64,000 bases of DNA from Lachnospiraceae bacterium (GCA_021769135.1 JAETTM010000002.1:62001-126000); one strand, 5' to 3'; positions 36,453 through 45,077 are shown, counted from the stretch's first letter. Made by a program: numbers and translations. The notes: generated by a model from the letters alone, not told the origin.

Positions 36453-37385
36453 ATGAAAAAGGTTGTAAATAATGTTCTTTATCAGAAAAAAGGCGTTACA
36501 ATCAGCCATGTGGCTTCCAGTCTGCTTTCGCGAAGGGTTGGGGATAGGATTCCTTCTATTTCTGAATATCAGCAGGAGTTTGGAGTATCCAGGGGCACGA
36601 TGCAGAATGCATTGAATTATTTGAAAGAGATAGGCGCAATACAGTTATCTTCCCGCGGGCATATGGGTACATACATCGAGAAAATTGATTATTTAAAACT
36701 GCAGGATAGCACATTGGTACAGGAATTGATGGGGATTATGCCGTTGCCGTATTCCACAACTTACGAAGGGCTGGCTACAGCAGTTTATGAGCAGCTGAAA
36801 GAGTACCGCTTTAATATGGCTTATGCCAGAGGGGCAGTAGGACGTATTAAACTGGTAGAAACAGGCACTTATCAATTTGCTATCTGTTCCCAATATGCGG
36901 CAGAATACGCAATCGAAAATGGAAAGAATATTGAAATAGTGCAAAATTTTGGCAATGGGAGTTTTGTTTCCCGCCATGTGTTGGTTCTGCGGGATTCAGG
37001 GGCAGACGGTATCAGGGATGGTATGCGCGTTGCGTATGATTGCGATTCGCTGGATCAGAGTGAACTGACCAAGAGACTGATTAAAGGCAAAAAAGTAAAG
37101 CTGGTAGATATTCGTATGCAGCTCACATTGGCCGCGCTGGAAGAGGGGATTATCGACGCAGGGATTTGGAATTACGATGATATCATGGAAACAAAGTCAT
37201 TTGAGGGATTGCATGTTGTGTCATTGAATGAGCAGGATTACAGCAGCAAATTTGCAACGGCAGTGATTGTCGTTCAAAAAGGCGATGCATATTTGAAGGA
37301 AGTATTGGATAAGAATATTAGCAAAAGATATACGTTAACTATTTTAGAAGAAGTAAGAACACAGAAGAGGCGTCCATCCTACTAG
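36453..37385 (+). CDS. yhfZ: YhfZ-like transcriptional regulator
   Basis: A 310-residue regulator with an N-terminal winged helix of GntR-like type (GDRIPSISEYQQEFGVSRGTMQNALNYLKEIGAIQL, residues about 30-66) and a C-terminal domain (about 95-300) resembling a periplasmic-binding-protein-like sensor with LVETGTYQFAICSQYAA and GIIDAGIWNYDDIME. This architecture and sequence match YhfZ, the regulator at the end of the enterobacterial yhf cluster; all other genes of that cluster follow here. It is the first gene of the operon, with the operator-like repeat in its leader, so autoregulation is likely. The effector is unknown. Confidence 0.85.
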   Translation: MKKVVNNVLYQKKGVTISHVASSLLSRRVGDRIPSISEYQQEFGVSRGTMQNALNYLKEIGAIQLSSRGHMGTYIEKIDYLKLQDSTLVQELMGIMPLPYSTTYEGLATAVYEQLKEYRFNMAYARGAVGRIKLVETGTYQFAICSQYAAEYAIENGKNIEIVQNFGNGSFVSRHVLVLRDSGADGIRDGMRVAYDCDSLDQSELTKRLIKGKKVKLVDIRMQLTLAALEEGIIDAGIWNYDDIMETKSFEGLHVVSLNEQDYSSKFATAVIVVQKGDAYLKEVLDKNISKRYTLTILEEVRTQKRRPSY

Positions 37386-37476
37386 TGTACTGGCACATTT
37401 ATATTTTGCCAAATGACTTGCGTGAAAGTGAATATGTCAGCACACTGGAATAGCAATATTATTTTTATAAATCAAT

Positions 37477-37497
37477 GTACAAAAAAATGTATATTCA
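37477..37497 (+). promoter_or_regulatory. Operator-like direct repeat, copy 2 (before yhfY)
   Basis: GTACAAAAAAATG, four bases, ATTCA, 18 bases before the yhfY start codon. This copy forms a better palindrome (TGTAC..TGTA). The gap upstream (37383-37445) also has an imperfect hairpin AGTGTACTGGCACAT / ATGTCAGCACACT that could slow or end transcription after yhfZ. Confidence 0.55.
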
Positions 37498-37514
37498 AGA
37501 AAGGAGGAAAAAAA

Positions 37515-37868
37515 TTGAAAACTGAGATGTATGAGAGAATCCAGATTCTTCAGGTCAACGGAGTCATCAGCGAAAAAGTAGCAGATTATACGAGGAGTAT
37601 TGTTGACAGGATTCTTTTGGAAGTACCGGAGGTTGAGCAGGAGAAACTGGAAATGTTTATCACGCATCTTGCAATGGCTGGAAAAAGAGCAGAAGAAGGA
37701 ACTGAAGAAAATCCTATTGATGAGGCCATTTTGCAGGGAATGGAGGAAGAAGAGGCATATGAACATGCGGTAGTGCTCCGTGACCAGTTTCTGTCAATGA
37801 CGGATATAAATTTTCCAAAGACAGAAAAAGATTTTTTATCGGTGCATTTGTGCAATCTTTTATCATGA
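37515..37868 (+). CDS. yhfY: YhfY-like PRD-domain protein
   Basis: A 117-residue single PTS-regulation-domain-like protein. The all-helical pattern (YERIQILQVNGVISEKVADYT, LEMFITHLAMAGKRAEEG with the conserved TH.AMA.KR segment) matches a lone PRD such as YhfY. PRDs are normally phosphorylated on His by PTS proteins; the His in FITHLAMA is a candidate. It has no DNA-binding domain of its own, so it may act through YhfZ. I choose the TTG start at 37515 because AAGGAGG sits seven bases before; an ATG at 37527 is the alternative. Confidence 0.8.
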   Translation: MKTEMYERIQILQVNGVISEKVADYTRSIVDRILLEVPEVEQEKLEMFITHLAMAGKRAEEGTEENPIDEAILQGMEEEEAYEHAVVLRDQFLSMTDINFPKTEKDFLSVHLCNLLS

Positions 37869-37884
37869 AGCGAGGAGGAAGGTT

Positions 37885-38259
37885 ATGAAGATTGTAGTAG
37901 GAGGTCAGATTGACAAGCAGGATATCGCCAATATCATAAAGGCGGAGTTGGGGAATCAGGCAGAGGTAACCGTAAAAGGGGATTTGGATGCAACTATGGG
38001 AATGAAGGCGGGAACATATGATTATTATGTGGGAGCCTGTAATACCGGAGGCGGCGGAGCGCTGGCTATGGCTCTTGCAATCCTTGGAAAGGCCAAATGC
38101 GCAACAATTTCTATGCCAGGGCAAATTTGCAGTGAAGAGGAGATTCGCCAGGAGGTTAAAAGCGGTAAAGTTGCATTTGGGTTTACGGCACAGCATAAGG
38201 AAGCGGTATTGCCGGTTTTGCTAAAAGCATTAAAAGATAAAGTGGGGGGCGTATTATAA
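37885..38259 (+). CDS. yhfU: YhfU-like protein (DUF2620)
   Basis: A 124-residue protein, full length for DUF2620/YhfU. Visible pattern: KIVVGGQIDKQDI at the start, DYYVGACNTGGGGALAMALAIL (residues about 46-67), a Gly-rich loop of possible ligand or phosphate binding, and a C-terminal FGFTAQHKEAVLPVLL. Function is unknown. Its stop overlaps the yhfT start by one base, and the pairing with the YhfT membrane protein suggests a transport or sensing partner, which is inference. GCGAGGAGGAAGG precedes the start. Confidence 0.85.
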   Translation: MKIVVGGQIDKQDIANIIKAELGNQAEVTVKGDLDATMGMKAGTYDYYVGACNTGGGGALAMALAILGKAKCATISMPGQICSEEEIRQEVKSGKVAFGFTAQHKEAVLPVLLKALKDKVGGVL

Positions 38260-39569
38260 TGAAATATATTGTGATTATATTAATCGGGGCATTGGCATCC
38301 GTATTGTCGAATCAGGGGATTGCAGTATTTAATGACGGTTTTCGACCAATTGTAGGTCAGTATTTTAATAAGGAAATTTCAAAAAAAGAGTTGGCGGCTA
38401 TGAGTTTTGCAGTGAGCTTCGGCTTGATTATAGGGTTCGGCATTCCAACTTCTATCGCGGCAAGTATTATTTTGATTCACTGTCTTTTGCTGACAACGGA
38501 TATGATAGGCTCGTTCTGCCCGGATACAAAAGTGGGAATGATTTTATCGGCAGTAATCGGCGGCGTTTATGGCATTGCAATTTTGGCCGGCCTGGAATTC
38601 ATCGTCAATCTGTTTGCACTGATGCCATATAACTTTACCAGTGACCTTGGAAGCGTATCCGGATATGTAACAGTAGGGTTTGCAGTTTTTCCTGCCATTG
38701 GCGTAGCCTTGCAGCACGGATTTAAAAAAGGCACTATAACCGCAGGAGTGACGGTACTTTTCTATTATATTATTAAAAAATTCGGTACTTTTACCATTGG
38801 GGCAAATACAGTGGCATTAAATGCGGAAGGTATGGCTATGCTGGCAGGCATGATTATGATGATTGTTTATGCTGCTCAGATTAAAGGAACGGAGAACAAT
38901 AATGAGGCACTGACTATTGGGTTTGAAGCAAATGTATCCCGTATCCGTAAAAACTGGATTCTTCTCGCATTGATGGGGGGCTTAATTGCAGCAGGTACCA
39001 GTCTTTCTATTATCGCAGGAGACCCTGCATCTTTAGCTCTTTTGGCAGAGGGAGAATATACAAATGCAGCGCTTACCGCTTTGGCGAGGGGGATTGGATT
39101 TATTCCGTTAGTGTTCACTACAGCGATAGTAACAGGTGTCTATGGGGCAGCTGGCTGTACGTTTGTGTTTGTGGTAGGGCTTTTGCTGCATGGGAATCCG
39201 ATTGTAGCCTTTATAGTTGGTGTGATAGTAATGGTTGTTGAAATTGCTTTGATTGAACTTTTTGCAAAAGGTATGGATAAGTTCCCAGGCGTAAAAGACA
39301 TGGGTGAGTATGTCCGTACATCTATGAATAAGGTATTGGAAATTGCGCTTTTATCCGGGGGTATTGTAGCGGCGGAAAAGATGTCGGTGGCAGCATCCGG
39401 TTATGCAGGAATAGGGGCATTGTTTGTGATAGGAGCATTTTTGCTGAACAGACAATCCAAGAAACCGATTGTGGACCTGGCAATTGGGCCGGTAGCGTGT
39501 ATCTTTTTCGGCATATTGCTGAACATTCTGTTGGTTTTGAGATTGATTAGCATACCGGTAGTAGGGTAA
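38259..39569 (+). CDS. yhfT: YhfT-like membrane transport protein
   Basis: A 436-residue integral membrane protein with about 11-12 hydrophobic segments. It begins MKYIVIILIGALASVLSNQG and includes NDGFRPIVGQYFNKEISKKE, a conserved soluble loop of YhfT proteins. Long Gly/Ala-rich helices and repeated GAAGCTFVFVVG-like segments suggest a carrier. It is presumed to import the operon's substrate; this is by context only, since the family has no characterised member I know of. Translation is coupled to yhfU. Confidence 0.85.
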   Translation: MKYIVIILIGALASVLSNQGIAVFNDGFRPIVGQYFNKEISKKELAAMSFAVSFGLIIGFGIPTSIAASIILIHCLLLTTDMIGSFCPDTKVGMILSAVIGGVYGIAILAGLEFIVNLFALMPYNFTSDLGSVSGYVTVGFAVFPAIGVALQHGFKKGTITAGVTVLFYYIIKKFGTFTIGANTVALNAEGMAMLAGMIMMIVYAAQIKGTENNNEALTIGFEANVSRIRKNWILLALMGGLIAAGTSLSIIAGDPASLALLAEGEYTNAALTALARGIGFIPLVFTTAIVTGVYGAAGCTFVFVVGLLLHGNPIVAFIVGVIVMVVEIALIELFAKGMDKFPGVKDMGEYVRTSMNKVLEIALLSGGIVAAEKMSVAASGYAGIGALFVIGAFLLNRQSKKPIVDLAIGPVACIFFGILLNILLVLRLISIPVVG

Positions 39570-39573
39570 GGAA

Positions 39574-40533
39574 ATGGAAACATATGCCAAACAGACTTTT
39601 CTTGCATTATTGAATCCATATGAAACGGTAGTACATACGTATCCGGGAATTATTGATAAGGTAAGGCCTTCGATGGAAAAGCATGGATACGCGTATTATA
39701 TGGGGAGCAAACAGACTTCTATGATACCTGATTCCCTGATAAAAAGAATGGAGGAAAATGGTTTTTTACATCATACGGTAGACAGGATGTCATATGGTGG
39801 AAGGGCAGTGGATATGCAGCTTAGAAATCCGCTTACAGGGCATCCCATGACCGGTTCCAGCAGCGGAACAGCATTGAATGTGTTTTACCGAATCAACGAT
39901 ATCGGTATTGGAAGCGACGGCGGGGGTTCTGTGCTTGCCCCCGCGGCAGCTCTCAATTTATATGGATTTATTTCGCCTTTGATTGAGCGGGAATACTTAA
40001 GGCAATATGAGAAAGTTTCTACAGATAACATTAGCTTTTCCCCTTCGCTTGGGCTGATTGGAAGGGAATTGGATATCATTCAAAAGGCCGCCGCCTGCGC
40101 ACTGGACATGGATTTGCCGGAGGCGGAGCAGACAAAAATTGTTGGGGTTCCTGAAAACCTGGATATTTATGAAAGAAGAGAGGTTTTGATTCCTTTTGTA
40201 AAGGAGACTGTCCGAAGGGGTATCATTCTTCTGTCGAAGGAGGGACCGGTGGATGTATATGGGCCTGGCGACACGATATTTGGCCATTTTAGTGAAAGGA
40301 CCTGGGCAATACAGAAGAAGTCCGGAAAAGGGCTGATGAGGGTGGCTAACATGTGCGGCGTGTCCGCGCTGGCAATTCCTGACGAAGGATTAGGGTGCTG
40401 TACACTTTTACTATGCGATAGTAACCCACAGGATATTATAAACATGTTAAAGATAGCAGAAAACTATGGGAAGCCGCAAAGCGCTTTGGTTGAGCGGTAT
40501 TTTGGAAATTTTCAGATGTATTTTGAAGGTTGA
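39574..40533 (+). CDS. Amidase-signature-like protein in yhf operon
   Basis: A 319-residue protein, shorter than the usual 450 or more for the amidase-signature family. It keeps the serine-rich core: MTGSSSGTALNVFYR (near residues 91-105, cis-Ser region) and GIGSDGGGSVLAPAAALNLYG (near 110-130, normally T-D-x-G-G-S with the nucleophile Ser), then SPSLGLIGRELDII in place of the domain's later SPGPMARSV.. block. The N-terminal strand that carries the catalytic Lys is not evident, so it may be divergent or inactive. It has no counterpart in the Escherichia coli yhf cluster. Located 4 bases after yhfT and 10 before the php-like gene, clearly in the operon. Confidence 0.65.
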   Translation: METYAKQTFLALLNPYETVVHTYPGIIDKVRPSMEKHGYAYYMGSKQTSMIPDSLIKRMEENGFLHHTVDRMSYGGRAVDMQLRNPLTGHPMTGSSSGTALNVFYRINDIGIGSDGGGSVLAPAAALNLYGFISPLIEREYLRQYEKVSTDNISFSPSLGLIGRELDIIQKAAACALDMDLPEAEQTKIVGVPENLDIYERREVLIPFVKETVRRGIILLSKEGPVDVYGPGDTIFGHFSERTWAIQKKSGKGLMRVANMCGVSALAIPDEGLGCCTLLLCDSNPQDIINMLKIAENYGKPQSALVERYFGNFQMYFEG

Positions 40534-40543
40534 TGGGGAGGGC

Positions 40544-41428
40544 ATGATGATAAAGCTTAAAGACGGCTATACGCTGATGCATGAGCATGTAACAATTGAT
40601 TTGTCGGGAGTTAAAAAAGATTTTGATTGCAAATTAGACTGTTTTGAGGAAACGGTAGAAGAATTTAAAGAACTTTACCGGCTTGGAGTAAGAAATGTTT
40701 TGGAAGTAACCAATATGGGAATGGGAAGGGATATTTCTTATATTGAAAGGGTGGCCGAAGCAACAGGAATCCAGTTTATTATTTCCACCGGTTTTTACAA
40801 GGAGCCTTTTCTGCCGCAGATAGTATATGAAAAGACGGCTGAGGAACTTGCAGATATGGCGGAAAAGGAAATAAACGAAGGAATCGGCGATACAAAAGTA
40901 TGCGCATCTGTGTTGGGAGAGTTTGGAACAAGCAAAAATGAGATGACAAATACAGAAGAAAAGGTATTTCAGGCGATGGCGTTGGCGGCAGTCCGCACCG
41001 GAGCGCCGGTGACAACACATACAACCCTTGGAACATTTGGGGAACAGCAGGCAGATTATTTGATCGAACATGGAGTAAAGCCGGAAAAAATTATTATCGG
41101 CCATATGGATTTGTCACAGGATTTGGATAAAATATTGCGGCTTTTGGAAAAAGGGGTAAATATAGGATTCGACACAGTCGGGAAGCTGAACTACTGCCCG
41201 GATACTTTCCGCGCGAAAGCCCTTGGGGAAATTGCATCGGAGGGCAGACTGCCACAGGTAGTTCTTTCCATGGACATTACGAGAAAATCTCATTTAAAAA
41301 GCCGTGGAGGAATAGGCTATAGCTATTTGTTTACTGATTTCCTTCCGCTTTTAAAGGATTCGGGTATGACAGAGGAACAAATCAATACATTGCTGATAGA
41401 CAATCCGAAGAGGATTTTGGAGGAATAG
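40544..41428 (+). CDS. php: Phosphotriesterase homology protein (YhfV/Php-like)
   Basis: A 294-residue TIM-barrel metallohydrolase. Metal ligands of the phosphotriesterase family are visible: HEHVTID with H-x-H near residue 15, the bridging Glu in VLGEFGTS (near 125; Lys in other members), His in VTTHTTLGT and IIGHMDLS, and the last Asp in LSMDIT. Php and its relatives hydrolyse lactones, phosphoesters or amides; the substrate here is unknown. Start: two in-frame ATGs (40544, 40547) follow GGGGAGGG; I take the first. Position between the amidase-like gene and yhfS matches the yhf cluster content. Confidence 0.88.
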   Translation: MMIKLKDGYTLMHEHVTIDLSGVKKDFDCKLDCFEETVEEFKELYRLGVRNVLEVTNMGMGRDISYIERVAEATGIQFIISTGFYKEPFLPQIVYEKTAEELADMAEKEINEGIGDTKVCASVLGEFGTSKNEMTNTEEKVFQAMALAAVRTGAPVTTHTTLGTFGEQQADYLIEHGVKPEKIIIGHMDLSQDLDKILRLLEKGVNIGFDTVGKLNYCPDTFRAKALGEIASEGRLPQVVLSMDITRKSHLKSRGGIGYSYLFTDFLPLLKDSGMTEEQINTLLIDNPKRILEE

Positions 41429-41444
41429 GAAAGGGGGAGAAAGC

Positions 41445-42548
41445 GTGCGCGCATATCCTTTGCAAAGTATGGAATTAGAAGATGCCATGAAACTTCAGTT
41501 TAAGGTCATAGACTGTATTACAAAAGAATTTCAGGGGCATGAATTTTTGAACCGGGGAGATTTGGGCGTGGTAAAAGGGCTGAACAAACCGGTCACAACA
41601 AATAAGGCGGAAAAGGTGGTCGCAGATATTTTCGATGCGGAAGCCTGTGTTTTTGTGAGAGGCGCAGGAAGTGCCGCGATTCGATTCGGTCTTCACACGA
41701 TGCTGAAAGCGGGGGAAAAAATTTTGGTCCATCAGGCGCCAATCTACAGCACAACGGCCACATCCTTTGATATGCTTGGGCTGATACCGGTGAAAGCAGA
41801 TTTTAACGATTTGGAAGATATAAAAAGGGCATTAAGAACAGAGCCGGATATAAAAGCCGCATTGATACAATATACCCGGCAGAAAATAGATGATTGTTAT
41901 GAGATGCAGGAAGTAGTAGAAACGATAAAGGCAGAAAAAGATATCCCTATTCTGACAGACGATAACTATGCGGCGATGAAGGTAAAGCGCATTGGGGTGC
42001 AGTGCGGGGCAGATTTATCCTGTTTTTCATCCTTTAAGCTTCTAGGACCTGAAGGGGTTGGGGTTGTGGTCGGCAAGGAGAAATATATAAGCCAGCTTAT
42101 TTCGGAAAGCTACTCCGGAGGAATGCAGACACAAGGGCATGAGGCGTTGGACGTCCTACACGGGCTGGCTTATGCACCCGTAGCCTTGGCGATTCAGGCA
42201 CAGGTAAATGAAGAATGTGTCAGACGGCTGCAGAATGGAGAAATCCCGGAAGTGAAAAATGCATTTTTGGCGAATGCACAATCAAAGGTGCTTTTGGTTG
42301 AGTTTCGGGAAGAAATCGCAGATGCAGTTTTAAAGGAAGCGGAGAAGCTGGGGGCCGCGCCGAATCCCGTGGGGGCCGAGTCAAAATATGAATTGGTTCC
42401 TATGTTTTACCGGGTATCCGGAACATTCCGAAAGGCAGACCCCACATTGGAAAAGAGGATGATTCGCATTAACCCAATGCGTTCCGGGGCAGATACAATT
42501 CTCCGTATAATAAAAACTTCAATAGAAAGAGTGAAAGTATGTTTGTAA
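41445..42548 (+). CDS. yhfS: YhfS-like PLP-dependent enzyme
   Basis: A 367-residue fold-type-I PLP protein. The schiff-base Lys is in CFSSFKLLGPEGVGVVVG (near residue 198), DDNYAA contains the Asp that pairs with the pyridine nitrogen, and GAGSAAIRFGL (near 75) is the phosphate-binding turn. It corresponds to YhfS, a cystathionine-synthase/aminotransferase-like protein of unknown reaction. GTG start at 41445 with GGGGGAG upstream. The last codons overlap the yhfX start by ten bases, so the two PLP enzymes are translationally coupled. Confidence 0.85.
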   Translation: MRAYPLQSMELEDAMKLQFKVIDCITKEFQGHEFLNRGDLGVVKGLNKPVTTNKAEKVVADIFDAEACVFVRGAGSAAIRFGLHTMLKAGEKILVHQAPIYSTTATSFDMLGLIPVKADFNDLEDIKRALRTEPDIKAALIQYTRQKIDDCYEMQEVVETIKAEKDIPILTDDNYAAMKVKRIGVQCGADLSCFSSFKLLGPEGVGVVVGKEKYISQLISESYSGGMQTQGHEALDVLHGLAYAPVALAIQAQVNEECVRRLQNGEIPEVKNAFLANAQSKVLLVEFREEIADAVLKEAEKLGAAPNPVGAESKYELVPMFYRVSGTFRKADPTLEKRMIRINPMRSGADTILRIIKTSIERVKVCL

Positions 42549-43702
42549 AGCAAATATTGGAAAGAAATCCGGAACTTGTCCAGGCCGCGTTTGAACTGCA
42601 TAGGAAAGGTCAGCTGCTTCCGGATTCCTATATAATTGACGTGGATGCATTTTGTGCCAATGCAGCAGCGATTCTGGCTGAGGCGGAGCGGCATAATTTT
42701 CAACTTTATTTCATGCTAAAGCAATTAGGGCGAAATCCGTACTTGGCCCAAAAATTAGTTGAAATGGGCTACCCAGGAGCAGTAGTAGTTGATTTTAAGG
42801 AAGCGCAGATTATGATGGAGCATCAGATACCCCTTGGGAATGTAGGGCATCTGGTGCAAATCCCGGAAGCAATGCTGGAAAAGGTGGTTGCTTATGGCGC
42901 AGATGTGATAACGGTGTACTCAAAGGAGAAAATGGCTTCTATTGAAAATGCAGCGGAGAAATTAGGCAAAAAGCAAGGAATCTTAATTCGTGTTTATGAC
43001 AAAAACGATATGATTTACTCAGGACAGACTGCAGGAATTGCCATAAATCAGCTGGAAGAAACCGTAAAATATATGGATGAAAACTGCCCCCATCTTCAGA
43101 TTAGGGGAGTTACATCCTTTCCCTGCTATCTTTACCAGGAGGAAAGGAAGGATATTTATCCGACGGAGAACCTTGCTACAGTACTTCGGGCGAAAAAAAT
43201 ACTGGAGGATATGGGGCATAGAGACTTGTTGATTAATACTCCATCTGCAACCTGTGTAAGCACCATCCAAAAAATGGCAGCCTTTGGCGGCAATTGTGGG
43301 GAGCCGGGGCATGGCCTTACGGGAACGACGCCGCTTCATGCATATGAGATGCAGGCAGAAAAACCGGCTGTTGTGTATGTGAGTGAAATTTCCCACAATT
43401 TTATGGGCAATGCCTATTGCTATGGCGGAGGGCATTATCGCCGCTCCCATGTGAACTATGCATTGACAGGAAATTCAATGGAAGACGCCAGGATGCTAAA
43501 TGTAATCCCGCCCTGTGATGAAAGCATTGATTATCATTTTGGGATTTCCGAAGAATGCGGAGTTGGGGATACCGTTGTGATGGCGTTTCGTTTTCAGATA
43601 TTCGTAACGAGAAGCGATGTGGTTCTGGTGGAAGGCATATCAAAAGGAGAGCCAAGGATTATAGGGGTTTATGACAGTTTAGGGAGAAAGAGGGAACAGT
43701 AG
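42539..43702 (+). CDS. yhfX: YhfX-like alanine-racemase-fold PLP enzyme
   Basis: A 387-residue fold-type-III PLP protein. The Lys that should bind PLP is in YFMLKQLGRNPYLAQ (near residue 60), the region seen as FAVVKANAYG in alanine racemases. The remaining barrel has GVTSFPCYLY, and the C-terminal beta-domain has HNFMGNAYCYGGGHYRRSH. It corresponds to YhfX. Two unlike PLP enzymes side by side suggest an amino-acid or amino-sugar substrate, which is inference. Followed immediately by yhfW. Confidence 0.85.
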   Translation: MFVKQILERNPELVQAAFELHRKGQLLPDSYIIDVDAFCANAAAILAEAERHNFQLYFMLKQLGRNPYLAQKLVEMGYPGAVVVDFKEAQIMMEHQIPLGNVGHLVQIPEAMLEKVVAYGADVITVYSKEKMASIENAAEKLGKKQGILIRVYDKNDMIYSGQTAGIAINQLEETVKYMDENCPHLQIRGVTSFPCYLYQEERKDIYPTENLATVLRAKKILEDMGHRDLLINTPSATCVSTIQKMAAFGGNCGEPGHGLTGTTPLHAYEMQAEKPAVVYVSEISHNFMGNAYCYGGGHYRRSHVNYALTGNSMEDARMLNVIPPCDESIDYHFGISEECGVGDTVVMAFRFQIFVTRSDVVLVEGISKGEPRIIGVYDSLGRKREQ

Positions 43703-44944
43703 ATGAGGCGTTTTGTGGTGGTTGTCCTGGACGGGTTTGGAATCGGAGCGATGGATGATGCGAAGAAAGAACGCCCAGGCGATGAAAAGGCAAATACTTT
43801 AAGAAGCATTTTAAATGATGAACCGGATTTGAAGCTTCCGAATTTAGAATATTTGGGGCTGATGAATGCTTACGGGGAAGAGAGTGCATTTATGAAGTTT
43901 TCTCCGGATGCCAATTATGGAAAGTCCGAACTAATGCATTTTGGGGCGGACACTTTTATGGGGCATCAGGAAATTATGGGAACTCTCCCCAAAAAGCCGG
44001 AAGAACACCCATTTCAGGAGAAAGTGGATGAAGTTGCAAAGCATTTAACGGAAACGGGGCATAAGGTACAAATTGTTGAAAGAGAGGGACTTCGATATAT
44101 CCTTTGTGATGATTATGTGACCGTGGCGGATAATTTGGAAGCTGACCTGGGTATGTGCTACAACGTGACGGCGCCTTTGGATTATATTTCCTTTGAGAAA
44201 GAACATGAGATTGCGTCATTGGTCAGGGAGGTAGTTACGGTAGGCCGTGTGATTGTTTTCGGAGGCACAGGGAATACAATGGATGACCTGTGGGATGCGG
44301 AAGAGACGAAGAATGGAAAGTATATTGGAATTGGCTCCGCAAAGTCCAAGTCATATATTCAGGGCTATCAATGCCTGCATTTAGGGTACGGTGTTAACAA
44401 ATATGTACAGGCTCCAACTATTTTGACCAAAAACGGGATTCCTGTGACGTTGATTGGCAAGGTTGCCGATATTGTAGCCAATGATTTGGGCACCAGTATT
44501 TCCTGTGTACCTACAAAAAATTGTATGGATGATACAATTGCAGAATTTCAGAAAATGGAAACAGGGTTTATTTGTACGAATATACAGGAAACCGATTTGG
44601 CAGGGCATTCTCAGTCAACAAGGAATTACCGTGAAATTTTGGAAATTGCAGATGAAGGGATTGGAAGGCTGCTGCCGCTTTTGACCGAAGAAGATGTCCT
44701 GCTTGTTATGGCGGACCATGGAAATGACCCCAACATTGGACATAGCAAGCATACAAGAGAATGTGTACCTATTTTGGTTTATCAAAAAGGTGTGCATGGC
44801 GTAAAGCTGGGAAAAAGGAAGACGCTTTCCGATGTAGGCGCAACGGTATGCCATTGCCTAGGTGCGCCAGCGCCGCAGAACGGAACGCCTATGTGGGAGG
44901 CGGAAGCGCCGATGGATTCCGTAACAGGGCAGCCGAAAAGCTGA
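43703..44944 (+). CDS. yhfW: YhfW-like phosphopentomutase-family protein
   Basis: A 413-residue alkaline-phosphatase-superfamily protein. The metal and phosphate motifs are VLDGFGIGAMDD (residues 8-19), DTFMGHQEIMGT with the Thr/Ser region near 90, and MADHGNDPNIGHSKHTRECVPILV (near 336-359). The layout is that of DeoB phosphopentomutase and matches YhfW. Its ATG follows the yhfX stop directly. The last ten codons (DSVTGQPKS and stop) are encoded by a copy of the dispersed repeat found after ileS, so the natural C-terminus may have been altered by that insertion or by sequence drift. Confidence 0.85.
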   Translation: MRRFVVVVLDGFGIGAMDDAKKERPGDEKANTLRSILNDEPDLKLPNLEYLGLMNAYGEESAFMKFSPDANYGKSELMHFGADTFMGHQEIMGTLPKKPEEHPFQEKVDEVAKHLTETGHKVQIVEREGLRYILCDDYVTVADNLEADLGMCYNVTAPLDYISFEKEHEIASLVREVVTVGRVIVFGGTGNTMDDLWDAEETKNGKYIGIGSAKSKSYIQGYQCLHLGYGVNKYVQAPTILTKNGIPVTLIGKVADIVANDLGTSISCVPTKNCMDDTIAEFQKMETGFICTNIQETDLAGHSQSTRNYREILEIADEGIGRLLPLLTEEDVLLVMADHGNDPNIGHSKHTRECVPILVYQKGVHGVKLGKRKTLSDVGATVCHCLGAPAPQNGTPMWEAEAPMDSVTGQPKS

Positions 44945-44953
44945 ACTGTTACA
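44914..44953. repeat. Dispersed 40-base repeat, second copy
   Basis: GGATTCCGTAACAGGGCAGC.. to ..TGAACTGTTACA, 38 of 40 positions identical to 12760-12799 in element A. The copy includes the yhfW stop codon. The hairpin portions of element A are absent here. Confidence 0.75.
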
Positions 44954-45005
44954 ATTTAAGAAAGCCTGCATAAACAAAAGGCAGGCGGTGTGGACGGCAT
45001 AGATG

Positions 45006-45072
45006 GAAAGCCAGAAAGTCTCTTTCCAACAGCCGCTTTCTGGCTGAACGATTGCTTCTGGCTTTCTCTTTT
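45006..45072 (+). terminator. Terminator of the yhf-like operon, with two possible right arms
   Basis: GAAAGCCAGAAAG (45006-45018) can pair with CTTTCTGGC (45036-45044) or with CTTCTGGCTTTC (45055-45066). The second pairing is followed by TCTTTT and is the likely terminator; the first is a competing hairpin. Confidence 0.55.
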
Positions 45073-45077
45073 AGTCA

